Origin: Ferrovum sp.
GTDB lineage: Bacteria > Pseudomonadota > Gammaproteobacteria > Burkholderiales > Ferrovaceae
Length of the DNA stretch: 64,000 nt
NCBI GenBank assembly: GCA_019456405.1
Contig: WJXM01000021.1
Span: 62,001-126,000, forward strand
Direction: 5' to 3'
Part shown: piece by piece, positions 1 to 8,639 of the stretch
Layout of the letters: the number at the start of each line of letters is the position of its first letter
How positions within the stretch are numbered: position 1 is the first letter of the stretch
The notes under the pieces: model-generated
The model's database searches: none
Seen by the model: only the letters and a program-made list of their open reading frames with translations
Told to the model about the DNA's origin: nothing
Translations under genes and position numbers: made by a program

Positions 1-230
1 GGTTCAGCCAAACGGGACACGCGCGCCAACCCTGCAATGCCGGGTGCGGCACAATTGGAATGATAAAACAGGACGCCATCCCCCATGGCCATATCGCGCA
101 TCATGAAATTGCGCGCCTGATAATTGCGTACGCCAAACCACGCCACTTCCTGGTTGGTCAGGGTCAACAAGTCATCGAAACTCACTTCGGAAGGTTCGGA
201 TTTCATTAACCAATAATGTATCTCTGTCAT
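1..230 (-). CDS. EVE domain-containing protein (partial, 3' end outside window)
   Basis: The reverse strand from the ATG at 228-230 reads MTEIHYWLMKSEPSEVSFDD and continues in frame to the window edge (76 codons seen). The opening YWLMKSEP, the WFGVRNYQARNFM segment and the GDGVLFYHSN and PGIAGLARV stretches are the hallmarks of the EVE (PUA-like) domain family, small cytosolic proteins thought to bind modified bases in nucleic acid. Members are usually about 150 residues, so roughly half is missing. It lies 29 bp downstream of the outer-membrane efflux gene on the same strand and could be co-transcribed with it; a functional link is not implied. Family assignment is firm, cellular role is not. 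Confidence 0.85.
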   Translation of the reverse strand, partial: MTEIHYWLMKSEPSEVSFDDLLTLTNQEVAWFGVRNYQARNFMMRDMAMGDGVLFYHSNCAAPGIAGLARVSRLAE

Positions 231-259
231 GGGATCGATGGCTGTTCGGAAAACCAGGG

Positions 260-1816
260 TCAATGGGTAGAGGGTGGCGTGTTTTCGGAGAGGGCTTCCT
301 TGCGTTTCCACCATCCCCCACCCAAGGCCTGGTAGAGGGCTGCAGTGTCGCCAAAACGATTGACGCGCGCCTGCACCAGGGACAATTCGGCCTGCTGAAA
401 ATTGATCAGGGCAGTGAGCTCGGTCTGAGCATTGACATAACCGACCTCGCGTTGCCGACGGGTCAGGTCATAGGCGCGCCGAGCGGCTCGTTCCGTTTCG
501 TTGGCAGCCTTCAGGGTGCGGGCATCCGCTTCGATGGCGTGCAGGGTATCCGCCACATTCTGAAAGGCTCCGATGACGGTAGATCGATATTGGGCAGCGG
601 CTTCCTTGAGGGCTGCTTCGGCGGCGGTTTCATGAGCGCTCAAGGTGCCGCCGTCGAACAGGGTTTGACTGACATCTCCGCTCAAACTGAAGAAACCGGC
701 GCCATTGTGAAACATCTGGTTGAATGTGCCCGCTTCTCCTCCAATGAATCCAAAGATAGTGAATTGGGGGAGGCGGTTGGAGATGGCCACGCCCACCTGC
801 GCACTGGCGTAGTGAAGTTGTTCCTCGGCCATGCGCACATCGGGACGTTGGTCCACCAGTTGGGACGGCAAACTGAGCGGAAGGGTGGAAGGGAGATGCA
901 GGGAGGCCAACTCGAATTTTTGCGGGATATCCTGATTGGGTAATTGGCCGGCCAGAGCGCGCAGCAGATCACGGGTTTGTTCGAAGGCCTTTTCGAGCGG
1001 AGGCAAACTTTGTTCGGCCTGCGCCAGAGCGGTTTCCTGATTGGCGACATCGATGCCCATGGCGTAGCCCAAGCGCTCTTGATTCTTGAGGATGGTCAGC
1101 ATTTCCCGGTTGGCATCGATGATCTGGTGCGTGGCCTCCAGTTGGGCGCGCAGGGAAGCTTCCTGCAGGGCAGCGGCTACCACATTGGAGGCCAGAGTGA
1201 TATAGGTGGCTTCCAACTGGTAGCGTTGCTGTTCTTCCTGGGCCTTCATGGATTCAACCTGGCGCCGGTTGGTGCCAAATACATCTGGGGTGTATCCCAC
1301 CATCAACTGGGCTGTATGAAAATTGTAATAGGCAGGACCATTATAGACAGGACCGGCTGGATTGCTGTAGGTTTGAATGACCTGGCCGTTTCCTTGAATG
1401 CCGGGTGAATTCCCACCCATATTCCCGGCCAACTTGTTGCGTGAAGGCATGTAACTGACTCCCACGGTGGGAAAGAAGAATCCTTCCTGAGCCACGGTCA
1501 TCGACTGTGCCTGCTGCAGGGCCGCTTGTGCTGCCGGAATGGTTGGGTTGTTTTTGAAGGCCAGTTCGATCAGGTCATCGATGTCCTTTGAGTGAAACAT
1601 CGTCCACCAGTCAAAGGGGAGATCTTTCCGTACGTCAAAGTGTTGGGGCTCTCCGGCGGGGCCTGGGGTGGCGGCGGAAGTGCTCAACTTTTCCTGCGGG
1701 GTATAGCCGCTCGCCGTGGGCGCTTGCGGACGCTGAAAGTCAGGTCCCATGGTGCACCCACCCAAAATGATCGCCAACAGGAGTGGGTTTAGAAAGAATA
1801 AGGGACGACGCAGCAT
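260..1816 (-). CDS. NodT-family efflux outer-membrane lipoprotein
   Basis: A TolC-like outer-membrane factor of 518 residues. The ATG at 1814-1816 is preferred over an upstream in-frame start because it has a GGAG 11 nt upstream and directly begins a lipoprotein signal, MLRRPLFFLNPLLLAIILGGC, with the lipobox LGGC and acylated Cys21. The mature part has the family hallmark MGPDF-QRP after the Cys and two long alanine- and glutamine-rich helical halves ending in LGGGW, as in the NodT/CusC/OprM group. It should form the outer-membrane exit duct for the divergently encoded adaptor and RND pump. Separate divergent placement of the duct is less common than an adaptor-pump-duct operon. Substrate is unknown. 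Confidence 0.9.
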   Translation of the reverse strand: MLRRPLFFLNPLLLAIILGGCTMGPDFQRPQAPTASGYTPQEKLSTSAATPGPAGEPQHFDVRKDLPFDWWTMFHSKDIDDLIELAFKNNPTIPAAQAALQQAQSMTVAQEGFFFPTVGVSYMPSRNKLAGNMGGNSPGIQGNGQVIQTYSNPAGPVYNGPAYYNFHTAQLMVGYTPDVFGTNRRQVESMKAQEEQQRYQLEATYITLASNVVAAALQEASLRAQLEATHQIIDANREMLTILKNQERLGYAMGIDVANQETALAQAEQSLPPLEKAFEQTRDLLRALAGQLPNQDIPQKFELASLHLPSTLPLSLPSQLVDQRPDVRMAEEQLHYASAQVGVAISNRLPQFTIFGFIGGEAGTFNQMFHNGAGFFSLSGDVSQTLFDGGTLSAHETAAEAALKEAAAQYRSTVIGAFQNVADTLHAIEADARTLKAANETERAARRAYDLTRRQREVGYVNAQTELTALINFQQAELSLVQARVNRFGDTAALYQALGGGWWKRKEALSENTPPSTH

Positions 1817-1874
1817 GACGCAAAGGCTCCAAGTCTGATTGAGGGCAGTGTACGGGGGTTCTGGCTCCATGAAA

Positions 1875-1892
1875 ACTGTGATTTGTCACAGT
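1875..1892. promoter_or_regulatory. Palindrome in the divergent efflux promoter region
   Basis: A perfect inverted repeat, ACTGTGA-TTTG-TCACAGT, with 7-bp arms and a 4-bp centre. It sits in the 134-bp spacer between the divergent starts of the outer-membrane factor (1816) and the adaptor (1951). The TGTGA/TCACA half sites resemble CRP/FNR-superfamily half sites, but the spacing is 4 rather than 6 bp. It is a plausible operator for both genes. No local regulator gene sits beside it. Confidence 0.45.
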
Positions 1893-1950
1893 AGACGAGA
1901 GGGGGTCAAAAGCCGCATCATTGCGCCAAAATTGGCGGGAGTTCGAGTGT

Positions 1951-3153
1951 ATGGGGTTCAATCATCAAAAATGGGTGCTTCCGGGCGGCGCTACCATCGT
2001 CCTGGTAAGCGTGCTGATCTATTTCTTCAATGGTGGGCCCCAACCTCTCGCCAGCAACGGCGGACCTGCCATCGGACCGAAGGTGTCTGGGCAAACGTTG
2101 CAATTGACGGATGCTCAAATGGCGCTGGTCAAGGTGGCGCCAGCCACCCTTCATACTTTTCTGGCGCAACGGGAGGCCATGGGGGTTATCGCCTTCGATG
2201 ATGACCAGACAGTGCAGGTTTATCCTCCGTACCCCGGTAAAATTCTTCGGAGGTTCAAGGAAGTGGGGGATTTTGTCAAGAAAGGAGAAACGCTCTATAC
2301 CCTCGATAGCCCTGACTTGATCCAGGCTGAATCCACCGTGATTGCGGCGGCAGGGGTGCGTGAATTGACGACCCGTGCGCTGGAGCGCGCCAAACAACTC
2401 ATTGCACTCAAGGGCTTGGCGGAAAAAGATTATCAGCAGGCTAGCGCAGATCAGCAAACCGCAGAGGGGAACTACAATGCAGCGCGGAATGCCTTGCATC
2501 TGTTTGGCAAGTCCGCCCATGAGATCGACCGCATCGAGGCGACCCACGAGGTAGACTCGATCCTGGACGTTCCCAGTCCCCTCGATGGGCGTGTGACGGT
2601 TGTCGCCATGTCTGCTGCTGCGGGAACCTATGTGCAACCGGGTACGGCCCCCGCCCCCTATGCCATTTCCGATCTCTCCAAGGTATGGATGCTGGCCAAT
2701 GTGGCCGAAACCGATATCCCTCTTCTGGAAAGCGGGGAATCCGTGATCGTGCGTGTCATGGCTTTCCCTCAACGAACGTTCCAGGCGAAGATCGATAAAG
2801 TCGGGACCGTGGTGGACCCCAATACCCACCGTCTTCAGGTTCGCTGTGTGGTCTCTGATCCTCGTCATGAATTGCATCCAGGGATGATGGCGACTTTTAC
2901 CATTCGTACGGGAGACGATATGCAATCGGTGGGACTTCCCGATGGAGGGGTGGTACGCGAAGGGGATGGATCTTACAGCGCCTGGGTTGCCGAGGGGCAG
3001 CACCGTTTCAGGCGGCGTTCGGTGACTCTCGGGGTTCGTCAGGAAAATCTGATGCAAATTCTGGAAGGCATTCGACCGGGTGAGAATGTGGCCACCGATG
3101 GAGCGATCTTTCTGAGCAATGCTTTTGCGGTCGATGCCTCGACGGGCGAGTGA
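1951..3153 (+). CDS. RND efflux periplasmic adaptor (HlyD/membrane-fusion family)
   Basis: A 400-residue adaptor that should bridge the inner-membrane pump to the outer-membrane duct. The ATG at 1951 is chosen over a TTG at 1921 because GGGAG lies 9 nt upstream and the protein then opens with a single hydrophobic anchor (about residues 9-26, followed by FFNGGP). Further in are the barrel-sandwich half VYPPYPGKILRRFKEVGDFV, a helical hairpin of about 80 residues, and the second lipoyl half SPLDGRVTVVAMSAAAGTYV. After these come the beta-barrel stretch VWMLANVAETDIPLL and the membrane-proximal domain, as in CusB/CzcB-like adaptors. It ends 12 bp before the pump gene, so the two form an operon. 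No histidine-rich or Met-rich metal site is obvious. Confidence 0.9.
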   Translation: MGFNHQKWVLPGGATIVLVSVLIYFFNGGPQPLASNGGPAIGPKVSGQTLQLTDAQMALVKVAPATLHTFLAQREAMGVIAFDDDQTVQVYPPYPGKILRRFKEVGDFVKKGETLYTLDSPDLIQAESTVIAAAGVRELTTRALERAKQLIALKGLAEKDYQQASADQQTAEGNYNAARNALHLFGKSAHEIDRIEATHEVDSILDVPSPLDGRVTVVAMSAAAGTYVQPGTAPAPYAISDLSKVWMLANVAETDIPLLESGESVIVRVMAFPQRTFQAKIDKVGTVVDPNTHRLQVRCVVSDPRHELHPGMMATFTIRTGDDMQSVGLPDGGVVREGDGSYSAWVAEGQHRFRRRSVTLGVRQENLMQILEGIRPGENVATDGAIFLSNAFAVDASTGE

Positions 3154-3165
3154 GGATAGAAAACC

Positions 3166-6100
3166 GTGTTGAAAAGTATTCTGTTGTTTTCGCTGTCTCG
3201 TCGCCCTCTCGTATTATTGGGACTTCTGGTATTCATTGCCGGCGGGATCATGGCCTACCTGAAACTCAACGTGGAGGCCTATCCCAATCCGGCTCCGGTG
3301 ATTCTCGAGATCACGGCTCAGGCACCGGGCCTCTCGGCCGAGGAAATGGAGCGGTACTATACGGTGCCCATGGAAGTGGGGTTGGCGGCAACCCCCGGAG
3401 TCGACAATATCCGTTCCACGTCCTTTTATGGACTGTCGTTCATTCGCGTCACCTTCAAATACGGCATCGATTATTATTTTGCCTATACTCAGGCTGCCTT
3501 GAGCCTGCAACAGAATGTCAGTCTGCCCAACAATGTTTCTCCTCAAATTCAGGCGTCCAGTCTGGTGGGAGAGATTTTTCGATATCAGGTCGTGGGGCCT
3601 CCCAATTTTGGCTTGACCAATCTTCGCACGGTCCAGGATTGGGTGTTGCAACGGCGTTTGTTGACAGTTCCGGGGGTGGTCCAGGTCAACAGTTGGGGGG
3701 GGGCCACCAAAGAGTTCGATGTGGAAGCAGATCTGCATAAACTGGAAGCCTACAACATCACCATCCCCCAAATGGTTTCGGCCATCGGCAATGCCAACAT
3801 CAACGTGGGGGGGCGGACCATCAATATTGGTCAACAATCCCTTAACATACGAGGCGTTGGCTTGATCGATACCGGAGGTGGGCTGGATTTGACCCAGGGG
3901 AGACGGGTGACTGATGTGGAAAACATCGTGCTCTCGCAGTCCAACGGAACTCCGGTTTTGGTCAAGGATGTGGCTCAGGTCAAAGTGGGAATGGTGCCTC
4001 GTTTGAGCAAGGCAGGACGGGATCGACAGGATGATGTGGTGGCTGCCATCGTCGTGATGAACCGTACCATGCAAACCAACGATGTGGTGGCCCGAGTCAA
4101 GGCTGAAGTGGAAAAAATCAATCATGATGGCAGTCTTCCGCCTGGAGTCAAGATCGTTCCTTTCTATGACCGGACATCCTTGGTCAACGTTACTACCCAT
4201 ACCGTATTGCATAACCTGATCTTTGGATGCGTGCTCGTTTTCTTCATTCAGTGGGTTTTTCTGGGAGATCTGCGCAGTGCGCTCATCGTGGGCATCAATA
4301 TTCCTTTTGCCCTGTTTTTCAGCATCATTTTGTTGGTAATGACGGGGGAGTCCGCCAACCTGCTTTCTCTGGGGGCGGTGGATTTCGGCATCATTGTCGA
4401 CTCTGCGGTCATTCTGGTGGAAAACGTCTTCCATAATTTCCAGAAAAACAAGGCCGATCGCAGCGCTTTGCTCGAAGCCTTACTGGAAGGAAATGAACGA
4501 GGGGATACTCGGATTCTGGCCCACGGTTATGGGTGGACCAATCGATTGCGCATGATCTTCATCAGCGTCCTGCAGGTGGATCGCGCCATTATCTTTTCGA
4601 CCATGATCACCGTGGCTGCTTTCCTGCCTCTCTTTACCATGGAGGGGGTGGAGGGCCAGATTTTTGGGCCAATGGCGCGTACCTATGGGTATGCCCTGGC
4701 TGGGGCCTTGATTGCGACTTTTACCATTACGCCTGTTCTCTCCTCCTTTTTGTTGCCAAAAGAAGTGCGCGATACGGAAACCCTGGTGGTGCGCTGGTTG
4801 CGTGGTCGTTATATCCCGATCCTGCGTTGGGCTCTGGCACATCGTCAAACAACCATACTGGGAGGAATGGCTTTTTTGGGGGTTGCATTGATCCTGTTGC
4901 GTATGACGGGATCGGAATTTCTTCCTGCTCTCGAGGAAGGAAATTTGTGGATTCGGGCGACCATGCCGCCCACCATTTCACTGGAAGCAGGGATGCCGAC
5001 TGTGACCCGGATTCGACAGATCCTAGACACTTATCCTGAAGTCATTACGGTGGTTTCTCAGCATGGGCGACCAGACAACGGGAGTGATGCCTCCAGTTTT
5101 GGAAACGCGGAATTTTTTGTGCCTCTGAAACCCATGGAAGACTGGCCTGCCGGGGTGACCAAGGAAAAGTTGGTGGCGGAGTTGCAGAAAAGGTTTGCGC
5201 AGGAATTCATCGGAATAGAATTCAACTTTTCCCAGTATATTCAGGATAACGTGGAAGAGGGGCTGTCGGGGGTCAAGGGGGCCAACTCGGTCAAGATCCT
5301 GGGCCCGGATCTGATGACACTGGAAAAACTGGCCGATCAGGTGCACGATGAGTTGGCCAAGGTCAAGGGTATTGCGGACCTGGGGGTTTTTCGGGTCATG
5401 GGACAACCCAATCTCAATATCGTGGTGGACCGGGTACGGGCTGCCCGTTATGGGCTCAATACGGGCGATGTCAATACGGTGGTCCAGGCGGCTCTGGGCG
5501 GCGCGCAGACCACGACATTGATGGAAAGTGATCGGCAATTTTCCCTGGTGGTGCGACTGGCCCCCGAGTTTCGGCAGAATATCGATTCGATTCGCCACTT
5601 GAAGGTGGCTTATCAAACCCCAACGGGAACCAATGCCTACATTCCCCTCAGTGAAGTGGCGAATATTTCTCTCGATACAGGCGCTTCTTACATCTATCAT
5701 GAGAAAAACCAGCGTTTCATCCCAGTCAAATTCAGCGTGCGGGGGCGTGATATCGGGAGCACGGTATTGGAAGCCCAACAGGCCATTGTGCGCCAGGTTC
5801 ACTTGCCGCAGGGATATCGGATCGAGTGGGCCGGAGAGTTCGATGAATTGCAACAGGCCAAACAGCGGCTTTTTGTGGTGGTCCCCATCGCTCTGGGTCT
5901 GATTCTGATCTTGCTCTATGGATTGTTCAATTCCGTGCGTGACAGTCTTTTGGTGCTGGTGGCGATTCCTTTCTCCGCCGCAGGGGGAGTCATTGCCCTG
6001 TATTTGACGGGATTGGATCTGAGTATCTCGGCGGCCATCGGTTTTGTTTCCCTGTTTGGGGTTTCGGTCATGAACGGGATTCTCATCATGACCTACTTCA

Positions 6101-6402
6101 ATGGTCTGGTGAATTCGGGCATGCCGGCTGAGGAAGCCATGTTTACAGCGGCGGAGAAGCGCATGCGTCCGCTTCTCATGACAGCACTCTCAGCGTGTAT
6201 CGGACTGCTTCCTGCGGCTTTGTCGCACGGCATCGGCAGCCAGGTGCAACGTCCCCTGGCCATGGTGGTGGTGGGGGGGATGTTATTGGGGCCGATCATG
6301 TTGCTGGTGGTGGCTCCTGCTTTGCAAATGGTGTTTCTTGACAAGAGTCGAGGTAAACCTCGGGTCAAACCGATGGATAACACCCTCAAATCCGATGAAT
6401 AA
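3166..6402 (+). CDS. RND efflux permease, heavy-metal-efflux-like (CzcA-type)
   Basis: The inner-membrane proton-driven pump, 1078 residues, with the usual duplicated architecture: a first membrane helix, a large periplasmic loop, helices 2-6, then the same again. The GTG start at 3166 has AGGA about 9 nt upstream. The TM4 motif DFGIIVDSAVILVEN (residues 406-420), with its acidic proton-relay residues, is the heavy-metal-efflux (HME) type, not the VDDAI type of hydrophobic-drug pumps. Metal specificity cannot be read from the sequence, and no Met-rich CusA-like cluster was noticed. It follows the adaptor by 12 bp and converges on the response-regulator gene, 7 bp away. Confidence 0.92.
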   Translation: MLKSILLFSLSRRPLVLLGLLVFIAGGIMAYLKLNVEAYPNPAPVILEITAQAPGLSAEEMERYYTVPMEVGLAATPGVDNIRSTSFYGLSFIRVTFKYGIDYYFAYTQAALSLQQNVSLPNNVSPQIQASSLVGEIFRYQVVGPPNFGLTNLRTVQDWVLQRRLLTVPGVVQVNSWGGATKEFDVEADLHKLEAYNITIPQMVSAIGNANINVGGRTINIGQQSLNIRGVGLIDTGGGLDLTQGRRVTDVENIVLSQSNGTPVLVKDVAQVKVGMVPRLSKAGRDRQDDVVAAIVVMNRTMQTNDVVARVKAEVEKINHDGSLPPGVKIVPFYDRTSLVNVTTHTVLHNLIFGCVLVFFIQWVFLGDLRSALIVGINIPFALFFSIILLVMTGESANLLSLGAVDFGIIVDSAVILVENVFHNFQKNKADRSALLEALLEGNERGDTRILAHGYGWTNRLRMIFISVLQVDRAIIFSTMITVAAFLPLFTMEGVEGQIFGPMARTYGYALAGALIATFTITPVLSSFLLPKEVRDTETLVVRWLRGRYIPILRWALAHRQTTILGGMAFLGVALILLRMTGSEFLPALEEGNLWIRATMPPTISLEAGMPTVTRIRQILDTYPEVITVVSQHGRPDNGSDASSFGNAEFFVPLKPMEDWPAGVTKEKLVAELQKRFAQEFIGIEFNFSQYIQDNVEEGLSGVKGANSVKILGPDLMTLEKLADQVHDELAKVKGIADLGVFRVMGQPNLNIVVDRVRAARYGLNTGDVNTVVQAALGGAQTTTLMESDRQFSLVVRLAPEFRQNIDSIRHLKVAYQTPTGTNAYIPLSEVANISLDTGASYIYHEKNQRFIPVKFSVRGRDIGSTVLEAQQAIVRQVHLPQGYRIEWAGEFDELQQAKQRLFVVVPIALGLILILLYGLFNSVRDSLLVLVAIPFSAAGGVIALYLTGLDLSISAAIGFVSLFGVSVMNGILIMTYFNGLVNSGMPAEEAMFTAAEKRMRPLLMTALSACIGLLPAALSHGIGSQVQRPLAMVVVGGMLLGPIMLLVVAPALQMVFLDKSRGKPRVKPMDNTLKSDE

Positions 6403-6409
6403 AGGGGGG

Positions 6410-6994
6410 TCAGGGTGCGATCAGGCCCAGGCTGGTTGCCCGGATCGCGGCTTCGATGCGGGTGGCAACCCCCAGTTTGGTACGGGCGTTATCGATGTGA
6501 AAATCTACCGTTCTTTTGGATAGTCCCAGAATCAGGGCGATTTCACTGGAGGTTTTGCCTCGTGCCGACCAAGTCAATACTTCCCGTTCTCTTTCTGCCA
6601 ATTCCACCCCAACCGAGGGGTTTGTGTTTTCCCGTGTTCGGCCTAAACGTGCGCGCAGGATTTCGTACAGTACGTCAAAGTCGATCGGTTTGGTGACATA
6701 GTCATCCGCCCCCAACCGTCGTCCGCATAATTCACTTTCGCGGTCGGTGAGGGCTGTCAAAAAAATGAACGGCGGCGGATTGGACAGTGCGACCAGGACT
6801 TTTTCCAATACCTCGAATCCAGACAGCATGGGTAAACCGATATCGCACAGTACCAGATCCGGGCGCCCACGTTCGATGGCCTCGAGGCCAGCCTGACCGT
6901 CATGGGTCAGGAGGACGGTGAACCCCCGGTCCTGCAACTCCTCAGAAATCAAGTCGGCCATTTCATGATCGTCTTCGATGCAAAGAATTTTCAT
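6410..6994 (-). CDS. Response regulator, NarL/FixJ (LuxR-HTH) type
   Basis: A 194-residue two-component regulator. The receiver (about 1-120) carries the acidic pair D8-D9, the phospho-acceptor D51 in LVLCDIGLP, T80 and K102 in VTKPID. The C-terminal LuxR-type helix-turn-helix (about 130-190) contains LAEREREVLTWSARGKTSSE and the recognition-helix segment LSKRTVDFHI. The ATG at 6994 gives the canonical start MKILCIEDD. A further in-frame ATG at 7033 has an AGGAG 14 nt upstream and would add 13 residues; I consider it less likely. It lies 77 bp after the TsdA-like gene on the same strand, so it may be the last gene of that operon. The divergent kinase at 10772 is the obvious partner. Confidence 0.88.
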   Translation of the reverse strand: MKILCIEDDHEMADLISEELQDRGFTVLLTHDGQAGLEAIERGRPDLVLCDIGLPMLSGFEVLEKVLVALSNPPPFIFLTALTDRESELCGRRLGADDYVTKPIDFDVLYEILRARLGRTRENTNPSVGVELAEREREVLTWSARGKTSSEIALILGLSKRTVDFHIDNARTKLGVATRIEAAIRATSLGLIAP

Positions 6995-7071
6995 CAACGT
7001 CCGAAAGTTGGCAATGAAAGGGGAGAAACCCATACTTTATCAGGATTCTCCTCGAATCATCGATACATGGT

Positions 7072-7962
7072 TCAGTTTTGGGGCACGGGACCGTTCCCCA
7101 ATACATGACCGGCGACCAGATGCCCGTAGAGAGAATTCTGGGTATGGTGAAACAGGGCACGGGTCTCATCCACAGAACCGGTGTGCCGTGGATCCTGAGG
7201 GCGATCATGCCCATCCATGAAATAGGCTACGTCCCAGGCATCCTGATTTGAGAGAGATCCTCCCAAACTCAGGGGCATATTGGTTTTGATATAGGCCGCA
7301 GCCTTATCCAGTTGGGCCATCCCGGCTCCCCAATTGAAAGAGCGGTTTCCCCACAAGGGTGGAAAGGCCAGGTGCCCGTCATTGGCCCTTTTTCCCCGAC
7401 CATTGGCCCCGTGACAGAGTTCACAATTATTCGAGTAAACGATTTTTCCTCGTTCGTAACTGGGAGGGCTGCTGGGTTTCTGAAGTTGTGGAAATCCTCG
7501 TTCCGTCAATCGAGGATTGATTTTTGCATTTTTCTCCATCCAGTAGGCATACGATTCCAAAGCCACCAGTACGGGGTCACCCAGAGGAGGGGCTTTGCCA
7601 TTCATGCTATAGCGGAAGCACTCTTGCAAACGTTCCGCGAAGGTGTTGACCCGATGGTTTTTGGCTCGATAGGCAGGGTAGGACAGGAATGCTGCCCATA
7701 AAGGCGCTGATCCCGCCTTGCGACCCTGGTCCAGATGACAATTACGGCAACTCAGGTCATTGCCCACGTAGGCGCGGGCAAATTGACCGGTATCGGAAAA
7801 AATCAATTGCCCCTGGCGCACCATTTTTCCAAATTCATCCTTGGGAATATCGCGATCCGCAGGCAAAACAGAGGCACTTTCCTCAGGAACTCCATCGGAA
7901 AGTCCGTTTCCCAAGGTCGTGAGGCTGGTCATCAACAGAGCAAGGGCCATCAGGTGTTTCAT
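7072..7962 (-). CDS. Dihaem cytochrome c, TsdA-like (thiosulfate dehydrogenase family)
   Basis: A 296-residue secreted dihaem cytochrome with an N-terminal signal (MKHLMALALLMTSLTTLGNG). Haem sites are C72-RNC-H76 and C180-ELC-H184. The stretch around the first haem (GNDLSCRNCHLDQGRKAGSA), SYPAYRAKNHRVNT, and especially C115 in RLQECFRYSMNG match TsdA. In that family a Cys is the distal ligand of the active-site haem, which couples two thiosulfates into tetrathionate. M215 in GAGM is a candidate ligand of haem 2. The start ATG overlaps the stop of the c4-like gene (ATGA at 7959-7962), so the two are translated together. Family placement is good. The actual substrate (thiosulfate, tetrathionate or another sulfur species) is inferred. 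Confidence 0.8.
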   Translation of the reverse strand: MKHLMALALLMTSLTTLGNGLSDGVPEESASVLPADRDIPKDEFGKMVRQGQLIFSDTGQFARAYVGNDLSCRNCHLDQGRKAGSAPLWAAFLSYPAYRAKNHRVNTFAERLQECFRYSMNGKAPPLGDPVLVALESYAYWMEKNAKINPRLTERGFPQLQKPSSPPSYERGKIVYSNNCELCHGANGRGKRANDGHLAFPPLWGNRSFNWGAGMAQLDKAAAYIKTNMPLSLGGSLSNQDAWDVAYFMDGHDRPQDPRHTGSVDETRALFHHTQNSLYGHLVAGHVLGNGPVPQN

Positions 7963-8627
7963 GGTTGACCTCCTGTCATGGGGGATGAGCCGGAATAGTA
8001 GACCGAGAGTGTTCGGATATCGGCGTCCGACAGTTTTTTGGCAATATTTCCCATCAAGTGGAGGGGTCCTGACGGACGGCTACCCTTCTTGAATGCCTGC
8101 AACTGGTTTTCCAGATAGAGCGCAGGTTGCCCATTCAAAGCCGGGAAGTTTTCGCCCACTCCTTTTCCATCGGGTCCATGGCAATCATCACAGGGCGGAA
8201 TGTTTTCACTCCAGCGGCCATGAACGGCCAGGTCATTGGCGGATTCATCCTTTGCCTCCAGAGGTCGAGATAGGGGGCGTAATTGCGTGTAATGACTGGC
8301 GGCAAGGGTGATGCCATCGGCCGAGAGCGCTTGGGCGATCGAGGACATGACGGGGCTTTGGCGTTCACCCGAGGCAAAGGCATACAGTTGTTCCTTCAGG
8401 TATGTGGAGGGAAGTCCTCTCAAACTTGGTATTCCCTCTGCAGCATTCCCGTCGCCTTCGATTCCATGACAACCGGCACAGGTGGCGCGACTGAATCCAC
8501 CGCCCTCTCCCTCTGTAGAGATCCGGGGTTGGGGTGATTCGGCGTGCACGCCAAGGGTCAAGGGCAGAAACAAGAGGGCCTTGAGGGACGCTTTTCCACG
8601 CTCAAAGTACTTTGTCTTATTCATCAT
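7959..8627 (-). CDS. c4-type dihaem cytochrome c
   Basis: A 222-residue periplasmic electron carrier with a signal peptide ending near LGVHA-ES. Two tandem cytochrome-c domains each have a CxxCH (C50-AGC-H54 and C146-DDC-H150). Each also has a downstream Met in the c4-style context, M94 in SPVMSSIAQALSADG and M192 in LMGNIAKKLSDADI. This duplicated layout is that of cytochrome c4. It overlaps the TsdA-like gene by 4 bp and is 13 bp downstream of the substrate-binding-protein gene. The likely job is to accept electrons from the TsdA-like enzyme and pass them to a terminal oxidase; this is inferred from gene order. Confidence 0.85.
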   Translation of the reverse strand: MMNKTKYFERGKASLKALLFLPLTLGVHAESPQPRISTEGEGGGFSRATCAGCHGIEGDGNAAEGIPSLRGLPSTYLKEQLYAFASGERQSPVMSSIAQALSADGITLAASHYTQLRPLSRPLEAKDESANDLAVHGRWSENIPPCDDCHGPDGKGVGENFPALNGQPALYLENQLQAFKKGSRPSGPLHLMGNIAKKLSDADIRTLSVYYSGSSPMTGGQP

Positions 8628-8639
8628 GTCAAGATCTCT

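Noticed and set aside
1918..3057. 379-codon minus-strand frame opposite the efflux adaptor
   Set aside because: No recognisable motifs; the plus-strand adaptor has full domain structure and a ribosome site.
3214..4434. 406-codon minus-strand frame opposite the RND pump
   Set aside because: His/Gln-rich shadow translation without family features; the RND gene is certain.
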